Assembly: GCA_016903675.1 (NCBI GenBank)
Contig: JADQBA010000012.1
Location: forward strand, 50,101 to 114,100
Direction: 5' to 3'
From: Stigonema ocellatum SAG 48.90 = DSM 106950
Lineage (GTDB): Bacteria; Cyanobacteriota; Cyanobacteriia; Cyanobacteriales; Nostocaceae
Length of the DNA: 64,000 bases
In this document: one piece after another, positions 34,198 to 43,375 of the stretch
Position numbering within the stretch: position 1 is the first letter of the stretch
Layout of the letters: each line of letters opens with the position of its first letter
The notes under the pieces: generated by a model
What the model was told of the DNA's origin: nothing
The model's database searches: none
The model's input: the letters and a program-made list of their open reading frames with translations, nothing else
Made by a program: the position numbers and the translations under genes

Positions 34198-34583
34198 AGG
34201 GGAAAGGGGGAATGGGGAGTGGGGAGTGGGGAGTGGGGAGTGGGGAGTAGGGAGTAGGGAGTAGGGAGTGGGGAGTAGGGAGTGGGGAGTAGGGAGTAGG
34301 GAGTAGGGAGTAGGGAGTAGGGAGTAGGGAGTAGGGAGATAGGGAGATAGGGGAGTAAACAATTATTCTTCCCCATTCCCCACTCCCCATTCCCCATTCC
34401 CCATTCCCCACTCCCCATTCCCCACTCCCCATTCCCCACTCCCCATTCCCCATTCCCCACTCCCCATTCCCCACTCCCCATTCCCCACTCCCCATTCCCC
34501 ATTCCCCACTCCCCATTCCCCATTCCCCACTCCCCATTCCCCATTCCCCACTCCCCATTCCCCACTCCCCATTCCCCCCTTCC
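34198..34583. repeat. ~385-bp G-rich/C-rich giant foldback
   Basis: About twenty GGGGAGT or GGGAGTA units (34200-34345) are followed, after a 25-base centre, by about twenty-five CCCCATT/CCCCACT units (34371-34576). The arms are largely complementary, so DNA or RNA could fold into a very long hairpin. It ends eight bases before the leuD stop codon. Reading frames through it are translated repeat, not genes. Confidence 0.9.
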
Positions 34584-35129
34584 CTACGAGGGGGGAATCA
34601 TCCCTGTCTGGCGGGCGTAAGCAAAAATACCGCCTGCGTCAATCACAGGTTCTACGTCTCCCAAGGATTTGAGATTGTATGTCTTGCCGAGGCTGTGGTT
34701 TATCAGCTGATTGTGTTCAAAATCAATGGACACCTCTTGACCAGTTTTAAATTGGTCGCATAACCTTTCTTCTGACTCCCAAGGGTAAAGTTCTCCAGTT
34801 GCGGTACAGTTGCGGAAAAATATGCGGGCATATGACTGGGCAATCACTGCCTTGACACCACTAGCGCCTAGGGCAATGGGGGCGTGTTCCCGTGAGGAAC
34901 CACAGCCAAAGTTTTCCCCAGCCACAATGATTGAGTAGGCTGTTTTCATTTCTCCTGGAACTACAAAGAAGCCATAGCGTTCAGGTAATCCAGCGAAAGC
35001 ATAGCTGCCAAGCTTTTCGTACTCATCAGGCTTGGAAGGAACTAAGGTAAGGTACTCGGCTGGAATAATTTGATCGGTGTCTATATTGTCTCCCAGAACA
35101 AAAATAACACCTCTAATGTTTTTCTTCAT
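34584..35129 (-). CDS. leuD: 3-isopropylmalate dehydratase small subunit
   Basis: Small (swivel) subunit of the aconitase-like enzyme that isomerises 2- to 3-isopropylmalate in leucine synthesis. Of the compact, archaeal-type class: GDNIDTDQIIPAEYL near the start, substrate-loop motif GENFGCGSSREHAPIALG and SYARIFFRNC follow. I prefer the ATG at 35127-35129 (MKKNIRGVIF), which fits relatives and has GGTGA upstream; longer starts at 35153 and 35168 exist. The large subunit is not in this window. Some members act on other hydroxy-diacids, so the substrate is likely but not certain. Confidence 0.85.
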   Translation of the reverse strand: MKKNIRGVIFVLGDNIDTDQIIPAEYLTLVPSKPDEYEKLGSYAFAGLPERYGFFVVPGEMKTAYSIIVAGENFGCGSSREHAPIALGASGVKAVIAQSYARIFFRNCTATGELYPWESEERLCDQFKTGQEVSIDFEHNQLINHSLGKTYNLKSLGDVEPVIDAGGIFAYARQTGMIPPS

Positions 35130-35168
35130 CAAAATTTCACCGTATTTTTTCATGAAAAAATCGTACAT

Positions 35169-35598
35169 CTAGTAATTCTACGTAATTTTGTTGCAGCAAC
35201 GTCTGGCTCTAATGATATTCAAAAAAATCCGCGTTTATACTTACGTATAAATACTATTTTTTAAGTCAAAAATATAACAAAAATCAAATTTAAGATAAAG
35301 TTAATGTAAAAAGCTTTAAAAAGCTCCAACAAGTTCTTACAGAAACTTTATTGTACAGAATCTTAAAAACTGAATAATGGTTATGGCTTGGTTCAACCAC
35401 AGCTAAAGCAGGAAGATAAAACTTCAGATAGTTTATCTCTTGCTACAAAAAAAGGAGAGTGAAATGGAAAACAGATTGTGTTGATGAACGGGAGCTATTA
35501 ATTGAAACAATTTGGATTTCAAAAAAAATATAAAGAATTTTTGCTTGAAATATAGCTCCTCACCCTGATTACTACCAACCAAAGGAATCCCACAAGCT
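35169..35598. other. Intergenic region, leuD to small regulator-like gene
   Basis: 430 bases, AT-rich, no gene. Divergent promoter region for leuD and the next gene; I could not fix a promoter with confidence. Confidence 0.5.
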
Positions 35599-35880
35599 AT
35601 GAACTCCAAAGCATTACCACGTCAGGTAAATAATATTGAAGTAGGTGTTTATGAGTGCGAAATCCATCTCAAATTCCGGTTGATCGAGGAAAAGAGTCTA
35701 CTGGGAGATCGCGATCAACTGTTGCAGGTACTGCTAGATGCGTTGACTGAGGGTCCTGATGACTTTCTGGAAACCTTGCAAGAGTCTGTGAAGGCGAATG
35801 AAGTTTCTGAGTTAAAAGCCTCACCGCAAATGCGCCGCCAACTCATGCGCTTGCGAAACTCCAGCGACAACGCAATATAG
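35599..35880 (+). CDS. Small conserved cyanobacterial protein, possibly Npun_R1517-type heterocyst regulator
   Basis: 93 residues. Sequence ALPRQVNNIEVGVYECEIHLKFRLIEEKSLLGDRDQLLQVLLDALTEG with a basic end (QMRRQLMRLRNSSD) is what I remember for the Npun_R1517 family, small proteins linked to heterocyst differentiation. I cannot verify this without a search. Upstream is a long leader after an AT-rich region; downstream is an untranslated 298-base gap. It is a single soluble domain with no membrane segment. Confidence 0.65.
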   Translation: MNSKALPRQVNNIEVGVYECEIHLKFRLIEEKSLLGDRDQLLQVLLDALTEGPDDFLETLQESVKANEVSELKASPQMRRQLMRLRNSSDNAI

Positions 35881-36178
35881 TCACCACATTGTAATCACCA
35901 GGAGAGGCAAATTGTGTATCAGACAGGGATTGGTGAGTTTTTTTTAGGTTGCTCCTTTTGCCTAATAACTCTTGCAATGAGTTGGCTTATATAACCTGAC
36001 TATACGCATCATAGCGCTCTCGTCTGACCCGACTCTACGGTCAGCCGAAGCCAGCGTCTATAGTAACCCTCATCCTTTGCACTACGGAAAAATTGGGTGC
36101 TTACTAAATAATGAATTCACGCTAGGGTTCCAAGCCCATTAAGCCTTTGTAAAGATTTCCGCAGTCAACCCACCCGTG
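35881..36178. other. Intergenic region
   Basis: 298 bases between convergent genes, no ORF of interest and no terminator-like stem with U-tract that I could find. Confidence 0.5.
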
Positions 36179-36874
36179 CTACTTAGCAAGACCATGTTCT
36201 AATGCAAAACGAACTAACTCCGTACGGCTATTGGTACCAGTTTTGCTAAATAAACGGCTGACGTACTTTTCGACATTGCGAACGCTAGTTTCCAAGCGAC
36301 GGGCTATTTCTTTATTCATCAACCCTTCAGCTACTAAGTTTAGAACACTTTGTTCTCTGGGGGTTAGGTCAATTGTGAAAGGCGCTGGGGATTGATTGAT
36401 TGCATTTCTTTGAGTTAACAAAGCCTTAATTTGGGCAATCTGATTGGCTAGTTCAGCAATATCAGGTGTTTCACCATCTTCGTTAGTGGCTTGAGTCATG
36501 CTTGCGCGACGAGAGAGCAAGTTTTCGACAATTGCCACTAACTCATCTGGATCGAAGGGCTTGGGTAAATAGGCATCAACACCGGCTTGATAACCTTGGA
36601 TGCGATCAGTCGTCATGCCTTTAGCAGTTAAAAATACTACAGGCACTTTTTGGAAGCGGATGTCTTCCCGCAGTTGCTTGAGGAACTGATAGCCATCCAC
36701 CTGGGGCATCATAATATCAGAAATTACCAAATCTGGTGTATTTTGCTGCATCCATTCCCAGCCCTCACGGGCGTTACTGGCAACTTGAACGCTAAAACCG
36801 CTTTCTTGCAAATAATCTTTCACTGCTTCACGCAATCCCGGTTCATCATCTACCAGTAACAGATGTGCTGACAT
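36179..36874 (-). CDS. rre1: NarL/FixJ-family response regulator, Rre1/Ycf29 type
   Basis: 231 residues. Receiver domain (1-120) with phosphorylation pocket LVDDE, phospho-acceptor Asp in LVISDIMMPQVDG (about residue 54) and the conserved Lys in YLPKPFDP. A LuxR-type helix-turn-helix follows (about 165-225: LTPREQSVLNLVAEGLMNKEIARRLETSVRNVEKYVSRLFSKTG). This architecture matches cyanobacterial Rre1, the homologue of plastid Ycf29, linked to stress and redox responses through Hik2/Hik34 (established in other cyanobacteria). The cognate kinase is not adjacent. Other NarL regulators remain possible. Confidence 0.8.
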   Translation of the reverse strand: MSAHLLLVDDEPGLREAVKDYLQESGFSVQVASNAREGWEWMQQNTPDLVISDIMMPQVDGYQFLKQLREDIRFQKVPVVFLTAKGMTTDRIQGYQAGVDAYLPKPFDPDELVAIVENLLSRRASMTQATNEDGETPDIAELANQIAQIKALLTQRNAINQSPAPFTIDLTPREQSVLNLVAEGLMNKEIARRLETSVRNVEKYVSRLFSKTGTNSRTELVRFALEHGLAK

Positions 36875-36919
36875 CTAAGTTTCCTTTAGGCTTCTTTTCT
36901 CCAATTTAGCGAAATTTAA

Positions 36920-37113
36920 TCGATGTTTGTTGTTGGGTGTTGGGTGTTGGTTGTTGGTTGTTGGTTGTTGGGTGTTGGTTGTTGGGTGTTGGGTGTTGGG
37001 TGTTGGGTGTTGGGTGTTAGTTCGCACTCCGTAACCATTCACCAAACACCAAACAACAATCAACGCGCCTCCTAACTCCTAACTCCTAACTCCTAACTCC
37101 TAACTCCTAACTC
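36920..37113. repeat. Heptanucleotide arrays TTGGGTG and CTAACTC
   Basis: A TTGGGTG/TTGGTTG array (about 36930-37020) is followed by CACCAAACACCAAACAACA and then six CTAACTC heptamers (37076-37108), immediately before the glycosyltransferase stop codon. Both unit types recur across the window. Confidence 0.8.
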
Positions 37114-38082
37114 CTAAAGCCACTCAATTATGTTCGCTTTCTCTGATAATTTAGCTTTCCGTTGACCAGCAGTACGCGCCCTTGCCGTAAACAAACCAAT
37201 GGGAGTACTTAATAAATCCGCAAGGCTGGTTTTACCTGCTAAAGCCTTGACGCTATCCCTTGGTAGTTCTTTCAATAACCAGCGTCCTAGGCGATAGCCG
37301 CATTCCTTCAGTGTGATGTCCCGCATTAACTCCACGCCATGCAGTTCATGCAGATAACGATTTGATTGCCCATAACGTCGCCATTGACTTTCCAGTTCCT
37401 TGAGTGTAGCGCGGTGACGGTGCTGCACTATGGCGCTTGGGATAAATTCCAAACGCCCAATGTTTTGCCTCATTATCCGCCAACACATATCAGCATCTCC
37501 GCCAGAAGTGAGATAGGGTCGAAACAAACCCACCTTTGTCAAGGCTTCCCGCCGAATTGCCAAATTTGCGGTTTGACCGTAGGGACAAAACTTATGAGCG
37601 AGGGTGTGCTTTTGTGATAGGGTTTGTTGGCGCTCTGCATGTTGTTCTAGTAGGGTTTTTCCTGGTAGCGCCACAATCTCACCTGCGACAATTACTACAT
37701 CTGGGTTGACAAATGGTGCAATTAATGATATTAGCCATTCTGGCTGTGGACGACAATCTGCATCAGTAAAGGCAAGTATGTCTCCAGTAGCAGCGCGAAT
37801 GCCTGTGTTACGAGCAGCGTAAGAGCTTTGAATTTGGTTTTCGCTCAACGGGTGAATTGTTTTTGGGGATTGTTCAGCAGCTGTTTTTAGCAAAAATGAA
37901 GTGCGATCGCTACTGTTATTGTCTACCAGCAAATATTCTACCTGCTGTTTTGGGTAAGTTTGAGCCAACAGACAAGAGATTAACTCTGGTAAATCCGCCT
38001 CACCGTTGTAGATAGGCACAATTACCGATACCTTTGGTAAGAAGGTGTTGGCAGTGGTTGTATCAACCGACTCATTATTCAT
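37114..38082 (-). CDS. Family 2 glycosyltransferase
   Basis: 322 residues. GT-A fold: nucleotide-sugar block VSVIVPIYNGEADLPELISCLLAQTYP, then LVDNNSSD, and the metal-binding FTDADCRPQPEW (D-x-D like). A GGDADMCWRI motif follows near 210. No membrane segment is clear. Probably cytoplasmic, acting in polysaccharide or glycolipid synthesis; acceptor and donor unknown. Located downstream of the CtpB-type gene on the same strand but with a repeat-filled gap. Confidence 0.85.
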   Translation of the reverse strand: MNNESVDTTTANTFLPKVSVIVPIYNGEADLPELISCLLAQTYPKQQVEYLLVDNNSSDRTSFLLKTAAEQSPKTIHPLSENQIQSSYAARNTGIRAATGDILAFTDADCRPQPEWLISLIAPFVNPDVVIVAGEIVALPGKTLLEQHAERQQTLSQKHTLAHKFCPYGQTANLAIRREALTKVGLFRPYLTSGGDADMCWRIMRQNIGRLEFIPSAIVQHRHRATLKELESQWRRYGQSNRYLHELHGVELMRDITLKECGYRLGRWLLKELPRDSVKALAGKTSLADLLSTPIGLFTARARTAGQRKAKLSEKANIIEWL

Positions 38083-38083
38083 A

Positions 38084-38170
38084 TATTTCGTTGTTAGTTG
38101 TTAGTTGTTGGTTGTTGATTGTTATATAACTAACAATTAACAATTAACAATTAACAATCAACAACCAACC
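38084..38170. repeat. TTGTTAG/AACAATT repeat foldback
   Basis: TTGTTAGTTGTTAGTTGTTGG at 38090-38118 is answered by CAATTAACAATTAACAATC and CAACCAACC at 38132-38170, a small foldback in the gap between the glycosyltransferase and the protease genes. Confidence 0.7.
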
Positions 38171-38205
38171 ACTTCCTAGTATTCCCCATCAAAATCTCGA
38201 AACTA

Positions 38206-39543
38206 TTATCTGAAATTGCTGGTGCCAATGCTCATCGGTTGTTCATCAGGTTGATTTTGCAAGAATTGTGCGAAGTGCGTGCTGGATAGAACTGCAAGTG
38301 CACGGGCATATTGAGGGTCATTTGGAGTTCCCACTAAATTTGGATTAGCCGCTAACTGACGTTGTTGTGCCTCTGTCAAATCTATCTTGATATCGGGCGT
38401 AATGCCCTTGTGGTTAATATCCGTTCCCTTAGGAGTGTAGTAATGGGCAATGGTGATTGCTACGCCGGAACCATCTGGGAGTTCATGAACTGACTGTACT
38501 AAGGCTTTACCAAAAGTCTGACTACCAACAACTACAGCCCGCTTATTATCCTTTAATGCTCCTGTGAGGATCTCGCTGGCACTAGCTGAATTATTATCCA
38601 CCAGTATGGCTAAGGGGCGTTTTGTTATGGCAGTATTATTTGCCTTAGTTTCTTCACTTGTCCCCACACGGTCTACCGTGCGAACAATGGCACCATTCTC
38701 TAGCCACATCCGGGCAATTTCAATGCTTGACTGCAACAAACCACCAGGATTACCGCGCAAATCCAGCACGAAGCCATCTACTTGCTTACCGTTCAAATCA
38801 CGGATAGCACGTCGCATTTGGTCTGCTGCGTGGGCGCTGAATTCTCGCAAGCGGATATAGCCAATGCGCCGATTACTTTCTTGCTTGAGGGTGTAACGAA
38901 CTGTTGGGACTTCAATACTAGCCCGTGTCAGCTTCAGATCAAAAGCACTCTGCCCGTTCCGTCCCAGTCGCAAGGTCACAATAGTACCCGCCTTACCACG
39001 AATCAACTTGGAAGCATCTTCCACTTTCATTTGTTGAGTGGGTTTGCCATCAATGGCTAAGATCTGATCTCCAGCCCTGATACCTGCTTTGAGTGCAGGG
39101 GAATTTTCTATAGCTTCTACGACAGTAAGTCGCTTGGTTTTTTCATTCTCCTCCATCCGAATCCCAATTCCAGAGACTTCCCCAGATGTTTGGTTGGTCA
39201 GAGATTCATACTGTTTGGGGTCCATAAATCGAGTGTAAGGGTCCCCCAACTTTTTTAAGGCTTCACGGATGGCATTGTAAGCTTGGTCACGGTTCGTGTA
39301 GTCTTGGTTCAACAAGCTCTGCCTAGTTGCTTGCCAATCTTGTTGGTTAAATTTACCATCTACATATTCTCGATTCACTAGTTGCCAGACTTGGTCAACG
39401 ATCGCTTTCGGGCTATCTTGTAGCGCAGCACGCACAGAGCGACACCAAGTTGCACCAAACACTGAAAACGTAGCTGTGGTGGCAATTGCTCCACCAATCA
39501 AGGCTACTTGCCATGGCGAGTAACTTTTCGCAGATTGATTCAT
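38206..39543 (-). CDS. ctpB: C-terminal processing protease (S41 family, CtpB type)
   Basis: 445 residues. Signal/anchor helix at residues about 10-32 (WQVALIGGAIATTATFSVFGATW), a PDZ domain (about 112-195, GIGIRMEEN ... GDQILAIDG), then the S41 catalytic core with nucleophile Ser in NNSASASE (about 320) and Lys in TFGKALVQ (about 345). Periplasmic or lumenal Ser-Lys protease. Of the three cyanobacterial Ctp proteins, this fits CtpB better than CtpA, the D1 precursor processor, from its N-terminus; that choice is moderate. Confidence 0.85.
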   Translation of the reverse strand: MNQSAKSYSPWQVALIGGAIATTATFSVFGATWCRSVRAALQDSPKAIVDQVWQLVNREYVDGKFNQQDWQATRQSLLNQDYTNRDQAYNAIREALKKLGDPYTRFMDPKQYESLTNQTSGEVSGIGIRMEENEKTKRLTVVEAIENSPALKAGIRAGDQILAIDGKPTQQMKVEDASKLIRGKAGTIVTLRLGRNGQSAFDLKLTRASIEVPTVRYTLKQESNRRIGYIRLREFSAHAADQMRRAIRDLNGKQVDGFVLDLRGNPGGLLQSSIEIARMWLENGAIVRTVDRVGTSEETKANNTAITKRPLAILVDNNSASASEILTGALKDNKRAVVVGSQTFGKALVQSVHELPDGSGVAITIAHYYTPKGTDINHKGITPDIKIDLTEAQQRQLAANPNLVGTPNDPQYARALAVLSSTHFAQFLQNQPDEQPMSIGTSNFR

Positions 39544-40082
39544 GTATATTTAACTGGAATAATTGTATTGTTGACAGTTAAGTTATCAGGCAATGCGCGT
39601 AATTTATAAGTTTTTCTACTTAGCTATACTTTCTTCATCATCTTTCCTTTACATTTTCCTGAAAATTTTCATGACTTTTTGACCAAAAAGAAAAAGGTAC
39701 AAGCCCCTAAATTTATTTATGGGGTTCTTACTTTTGACTTTTGACTTTTGACTTTTGACGAACCCGAAGGGGCTGACCTGTGTCCTTCACTTTAGCCAAC
39801 TTCTTCTGCCAGCTTACTCCGACTAGGTGAGACTTTCATCAGTGCCATCTTAGCAATCAAGATTACTTTTTTTAAGATAGCACTTGGCAAGAGCATCGAC
39901 TAATTAAGAATCACTGACCAAGAGGTAGGTAGTAGGGGCTACTTGGAATACGCCCGTAGGGGGGGATGGGGGGTAAGGTAGAGTGGGGAAGATTCAATTA
40001 AAAATTTGTAATTTTTGTACACCGCTATAAAAGTGCCTGCGGGGAGTTGACTTTACCAAAGAAAGCTAGTATGTGATGTGCC
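39544..40082. other. Intergenic region, ctpB to YdcF gene
   Basis: 539 bases without a gene. CTTTTGA heptamers (39730-39757) form a small array; GCCCC...GGGGT flanks form a weak stem near 39703-39725. Otherwise AT-rich. Confidence 0.55.
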
Positions 40083-40778
40083 ATGAGACGTAAATTTACT
40101 TTCAACCGCGCAGGCAGAGATTTAGGGCTATTGCGAAGAAGGAGGCAGCTTTTACAAAGACTAGCTTTTGGGCTGTGTCTTGTAGTTTGCACTTGGCTCG
40201 TGTTTAACACTATAACCATTATTTCTGCATCTTCCAAGCGAGCAGATGCCTTTTTTGTGCTTGGTGGCAGTATTAATCGGGAAATTTACGTCTCCCAATT
40301 AGCACAACTATATCCACAGACGCCGATTTTAATTTCTCGTGGTTCCCCAGACCCTTGTATTTTGGGGATTTTTCAGCAGCAAGCACCAGCTTCTTTGCCA
40401 AACGTTTGGGTAGAAAAGTGTGCCGATTCCACTTTTGGTAATTTTTACTACAGTATTCCCATTCTACGCCATTGGGGAGTGCATAAAGTGAAGCTGATTA
40501 CCTCCCAAACACACTTACCACGAGCCAAATGGATGGCACAAATTCTCTTCGGTGTTCATGGCATTTGGGTGGAAACATCAATTGCTCCGGAACAAGGCAT
40601 TCCGGGGAATCAAGAGTCGTGGTTCAAAACCGCACTGGATGTTACACGCAGCCTGTTTTGGGCAGGGTTCAGCGTGATTATTCAGCCCCATTGTCCTGCT
40701 GTTTACAGACTGGCAGATGTAGATATGCAAACTTGGCGGCTTCAAGGTTTTAAGTGCGAACACCATGTGGGGAGTTAG
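40083..40778 (+). CDS. YdcF/ElyC-family (DUF218) membrane protein
   Basis: 231 residues. A basic N-terminus (RRKFTFNRAG ... LRRRRQLLQRL) is followed by one membrane helix (about 26-46), then the DUF218 domain with ADAFFVLGGSINREIY and SQTHLPRAKWMAQILFG. ElyC/SanA/YdcF proteins act in envelope or vancomycin-tolerance roles in other bacteria; exact role here unknown. The 3' end runs into a GGGGGAGT array (about 40768-40815). Confidence 0.8.
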   Translation: MRRKFTFNRAGRDLGLLRRRRQLLQRLAFGLCLVVCTWLVFNTITIISASSKRADAFFVLGGSINREIYVSQLAQLYPQTPILISRGSPDPCILGIFQQQAPASLPNVWVEKCADSTFGNFYYSIPILRHWGVHKVKLITSQTHLPRAKWMAQILFGVHGIWVETSIAPEQGIPGNQESWFKTALDVTRSLFWAGFSVIIQPHCPAVYRLADVDMQTWRLQGFKCEHHVGS

Positions 40779-40820
40779 GGGGAGTGGGGGAGTGGGGGAG
40801 TGGGGGAGTGGGGGAGTGGA
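40768..40820. repeat. GGGGGAGT array between YdcF gene and recJ
   Basis: Six to seven octamers GGGGGAGT immediately downstream of the YdcF stop and upstream of the recJ stop on the opposite strand. Confidence 0.8.
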
Positions 40821-40832
40821 GTTTTTTAACAA

Positions 40833-43229
40833 CTAACTATCTTGGTTAAGTATGGCTTCAATAGTAGAGAGAGGAACTGTGGCAAAATAGTGTTGCTGAA
40901 ATTGTTCTTCACGTAAAGCGGCTAAAAATTGTGCAATGGCAGTCTCGGCAAGAGTTGAGTCTATGGTAGAATGCTGACTGAAGACCAAAGAACGGTCAAG
41001 TCGAGTCACTGTGAAGCCCAAGTACTTCAAGGCTTTGAATCCCAAATGTAATGTTTGGTCTCCTATGCCAAGTTTGTTGAGAATTTGTAGGCGTGTGACT
41101 GGTTGATTTGTCCTACTAAGGTATTTGGCAATTCCCACAAGGGTGAGCCAGATTTGCACTGGTGGTTGATGTTCAGGTTTAGACCATGCAAGCACTAGGG
41201 GTTGCTGATTGTGAAGCGATCGCTTCAACCAGGCGCGTAAAGCATCCCAATTATTTGGACACTCTTCTAGGAGGAGTGGGGAGTGGGGATAGTCTGGGGT
41301 TGTAACTTCATGAGGAAGTGAGGCATGGGGAAGGGGTTTGTTGCGCCAATCTAGTATTGATGGCGAGTGCTGGGTGGTAAGTGCTGAGTTCTCACACTGA
41401 CGTACGGCGATGAGTCTGATTTCGTAACGTCCTTTAAAGGTGTTATAGTCTAGTTCCGCGATACAATCACACTGTCCGGGCGGTAATTCATCCTTATAGT
41501 GTCCCCACCACACACCAGGAAAAGGGTTTGTGGTAGAGTCATCTCGAATATCAAAGTCGGTTTTGATGTACTGTACCTTTTTCCCCTGCCAATCTTGCTG
41601 ATTGCGATGCCAAGCATTTTCAAACCAGCAGTTTTGAATCAGCAGTTTTGGGACGGGGTTGCCCATTCCGCAAGGTTCTAGTAGTTTTAGTTCTAAAAAT
41701 AACTCCTTTCCCAAATCCGCTACCTTTACCACCAAGTCTGCTTGCACTTTTGGTATCAAGGTTGCACCTCCCAAAGATTGGCGCAACTGCTGATTAATCG
41801 CCTCTGTAAATAAAGGAATATTCTCTACTGGGAGACTCAACCCAGCAGCAAAAGGATGTCCCCCAAAGCGATGCAACAGATGTGCTTGGTCTTGTACCAA
41901 TTGGTATAAATCCACCGAGTTGACTGAACGGGCAGAACCCCTGGCAAGAGGGGGAATAGGGAGTGGGGAGTAGGGAGTTCGGAGTTCCCCATTCCCCATT
42001 CCCCACTCCCCATTCCCCACTTCTTCTGTACTCAATAAAATGGTTGGGCGACCTGTCTGTTGTGCTACTTGTCCCGCAACTAAGCCTAAGACGCCTACGG
42101 GCCATTGGGCGTCTGCAATAACGATAACATAGGTGGTGGATAAGTCGATTTGGGTGAGCTTTTGGGATACTTGCTGGGCAACATCTTTCTGTAAAGACTT
42201 ACGTCGCGTGTTCGCTAGTTCTGTGACTTCTGCTAGTTGGTTCACACGCTTTTGCTCACGACTTGTGAGTAATTCTACGCAAAATTTGGCATCACCTTGA
42301 ATGCGACTAACGGCATTAATTCGGGGACCAAGACCGAAAGAAATATCTGTGGGGCGATCGCCACTTTTCTGGCATAATTCCAATAATCGCCCTACCCCCG
42401 GACGCCGCCGTGCTGTCGGTGGCTGTTTAAAATCCGCTTGTAGTTGTTGAATTCCCAACTGTGCCAAATAGCGGCAATCTCCATTTAACTGCACTAAGTC
42501 AGCAATTAGCCCAACTGCCACTAAATCCAATAAATCTAAGAGTGGCTGTTGCGGTACATTGGGCAGGGTTTGATAAAGGGCTTCCACCAACTTGTAAGCT
42601 ACCGCCACTCCAGAAAGATGAAATAGCTGATGTGTACTTGGTAAATAACGAGGATTAATAATTGCCGTCACTGGTGGGCGTTCTGGAGGCAGTGTGTGAT
42701 GGTCTGTAACTATAACATCTACACCAAGCTGTTTGGCATACGCAATTTCACTTATATTTGTACTACCAGTGTCGCAAGTAACAATCAACTTGCAACCTTG
42801 CTTGACTAAGTTATCAATTCCTTGACAGTTAAGTCCGTGGGATTCTGTTAAGCGATTGGGAATGTAGTAAATTAACTGCGTGTTTTGATTGAAAAACTGT
42901 CCCAAGCCATCCCATAGCACAGCGGTGGAAGTAATCCCGTCAGCGTCAAAGTCTCCCCAGATAGCAATTTTTTCGCCTGCCTCACGAGAGAGTTTCAACC
43001 GATTCACTGCAATTCGCATTTCTTCACCAAATTCAAACGGACTGGCTGGTTGATACGCTTGAGTATTGACAAAAGCTTCTAGTTGTGATAATTCTTGTAT
43101 TCCCCTTTGCCATAGCAACTGCGCTGCATAATGTCCACTCGATGCGGGTACGTACTTTTTAACCCCTTGTCTGAACCACTCTGGCGGTTGTTCTATTGGT
43201 GTAAGAATCCACTGCTGTTGTTCTGGCAT
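40833..43229 (-). CDS. recJ: Single-stranded DNA exonuclease RecJ, with in-frame repeat insertion
   Basis: 798 residues. DHH-family 5'-3' exonuclease used in recombination and mismatch repair. Catalytic blocks present: IWGDFDADGITSTAVL (about residue 88), VTCDTGSTN and VTDHHTLPP (about 175), and the DHHA1 part with FGGHPFAAGLSL. At about residues 402-425 (bases 41951-42022) a Gly/Glu/Trp-rich then Pro/Ser-rich stretch, encoded by G-rich/C-rich repeat, splits a usually compact linker just before GSARSVNSVDLYQ. Frame and GSARS motif are preserved. The last ~170 residues diverge and may include a second, smaller repeat-derived stretch (41265-41340). Confidence 0.9.
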   Translation of the reverse strand: MPEQQQWILTPIEQPPEWFRQGVKKYVPASSGHYAAQLLWQRGIQELSQLEAFVNTQAYQPASPFEFGEEMRIAVNRLKLSREAGEKIAIWGDFDADGITSTAVLWDGLGQFFNQNTQLIYYIPNRLTESHGLNCQGIDNLVKQGCKLIVTCDTGSTNISEIAYAKQLGVDVIVTDHHTLPPERPPVTAIINPRYLPSTHQLFHLSGVAVAYKLVEALYQTLPNVPQQPLLDLLDLVAVGLIADLVQLNGDCRYLAQLGIQQLQADFKQPPTARRRPGVGRLLELCQKSGDRPTDISFGLGPRINAVSRIQGDAKFCVELLTSREQKRVNQLAEVTELANTRRKSLQKDVAQQVSQKLTQIDLSTTYVIVIADAQWPVGVLGLVAGQVAQQTGRPTILLSTEEVGNGEWGMGNGELRTPYSPLPIPPLARGSARSVNSVDLYQLVQDQAHLLHRFGGHPFAAGLSLPVENIPLFTEAINQQLRQSLGGATLIPKVQADLVVKVADLGKELFLELKLLEPCGMGNPVPKLLIQNCWFENAWHRNQQDWQGKKVQYIKTDFDIRDDSTTNPFPGVWWGHYKDELPPGQCDCIAELDYNTFKGRYEIRLIAVRQCENSALTTQHSPSILDWRNKPLPHASLPHEVTTPDYPHSPLLLEECPNNWDALRAWLKRSLHNQQPLVLAWSKPEHQPPVQIWLTLVGIAKYLSRTNQPVTRLQILNKLGIGDQTLHLGFKALKYLGFTVTRLDRSLVFSQHSTIDSTLAETAIAQFLAALREEQFQQHYFATVPLSTIEAILNQDS
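41951..42022. repeat. In-frame foldback repeat inside recJ
   Basis: GGGGGAATAGGGAGTGGGGA-type arm followed by CCCCATTCCCCATTCCCC-type arm, complementary. Lies inside coding sequence; total length keeps the frame. Confidence 0.85.
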
Positions 43230-43375
43230 ATGGTGAATTATGAATTATGAATTATGAATTAATACTCCTAACTCTAACTTCCTAGATGATGCTGTTAGTG
43301 GTTGGTTGTTGGTAGTAACACCAAACAACAACCAACAATCAACTAACTCTTAACTCCTAGTTCATAATTCATAAT
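43228..43375. repeat. Heptamer repeats between recJ and GNAT gene
   Basis: ATGAATT units (43232-43261), GGTTGTTGG/CAACCAACAATCAAC arms around 43290-43345 and CATAATT units near 43362-43385. The last of these encodes the C-terminus of the acetyltransferase gene. Confidence 0.75.

Noticed and set aside
34164..34572. Several overlapping open frames of 60-130 codons (MGNGEWGMG..., LLPTPYSLL...)
   Set aside because: They are three-phase translations of the heptamer foldback and have no gene-like composition.
34198..34583. Possible CRISPR array
   Set aside because: Units are 7 bp and adjoin each other without spacers; no cas genes are near.
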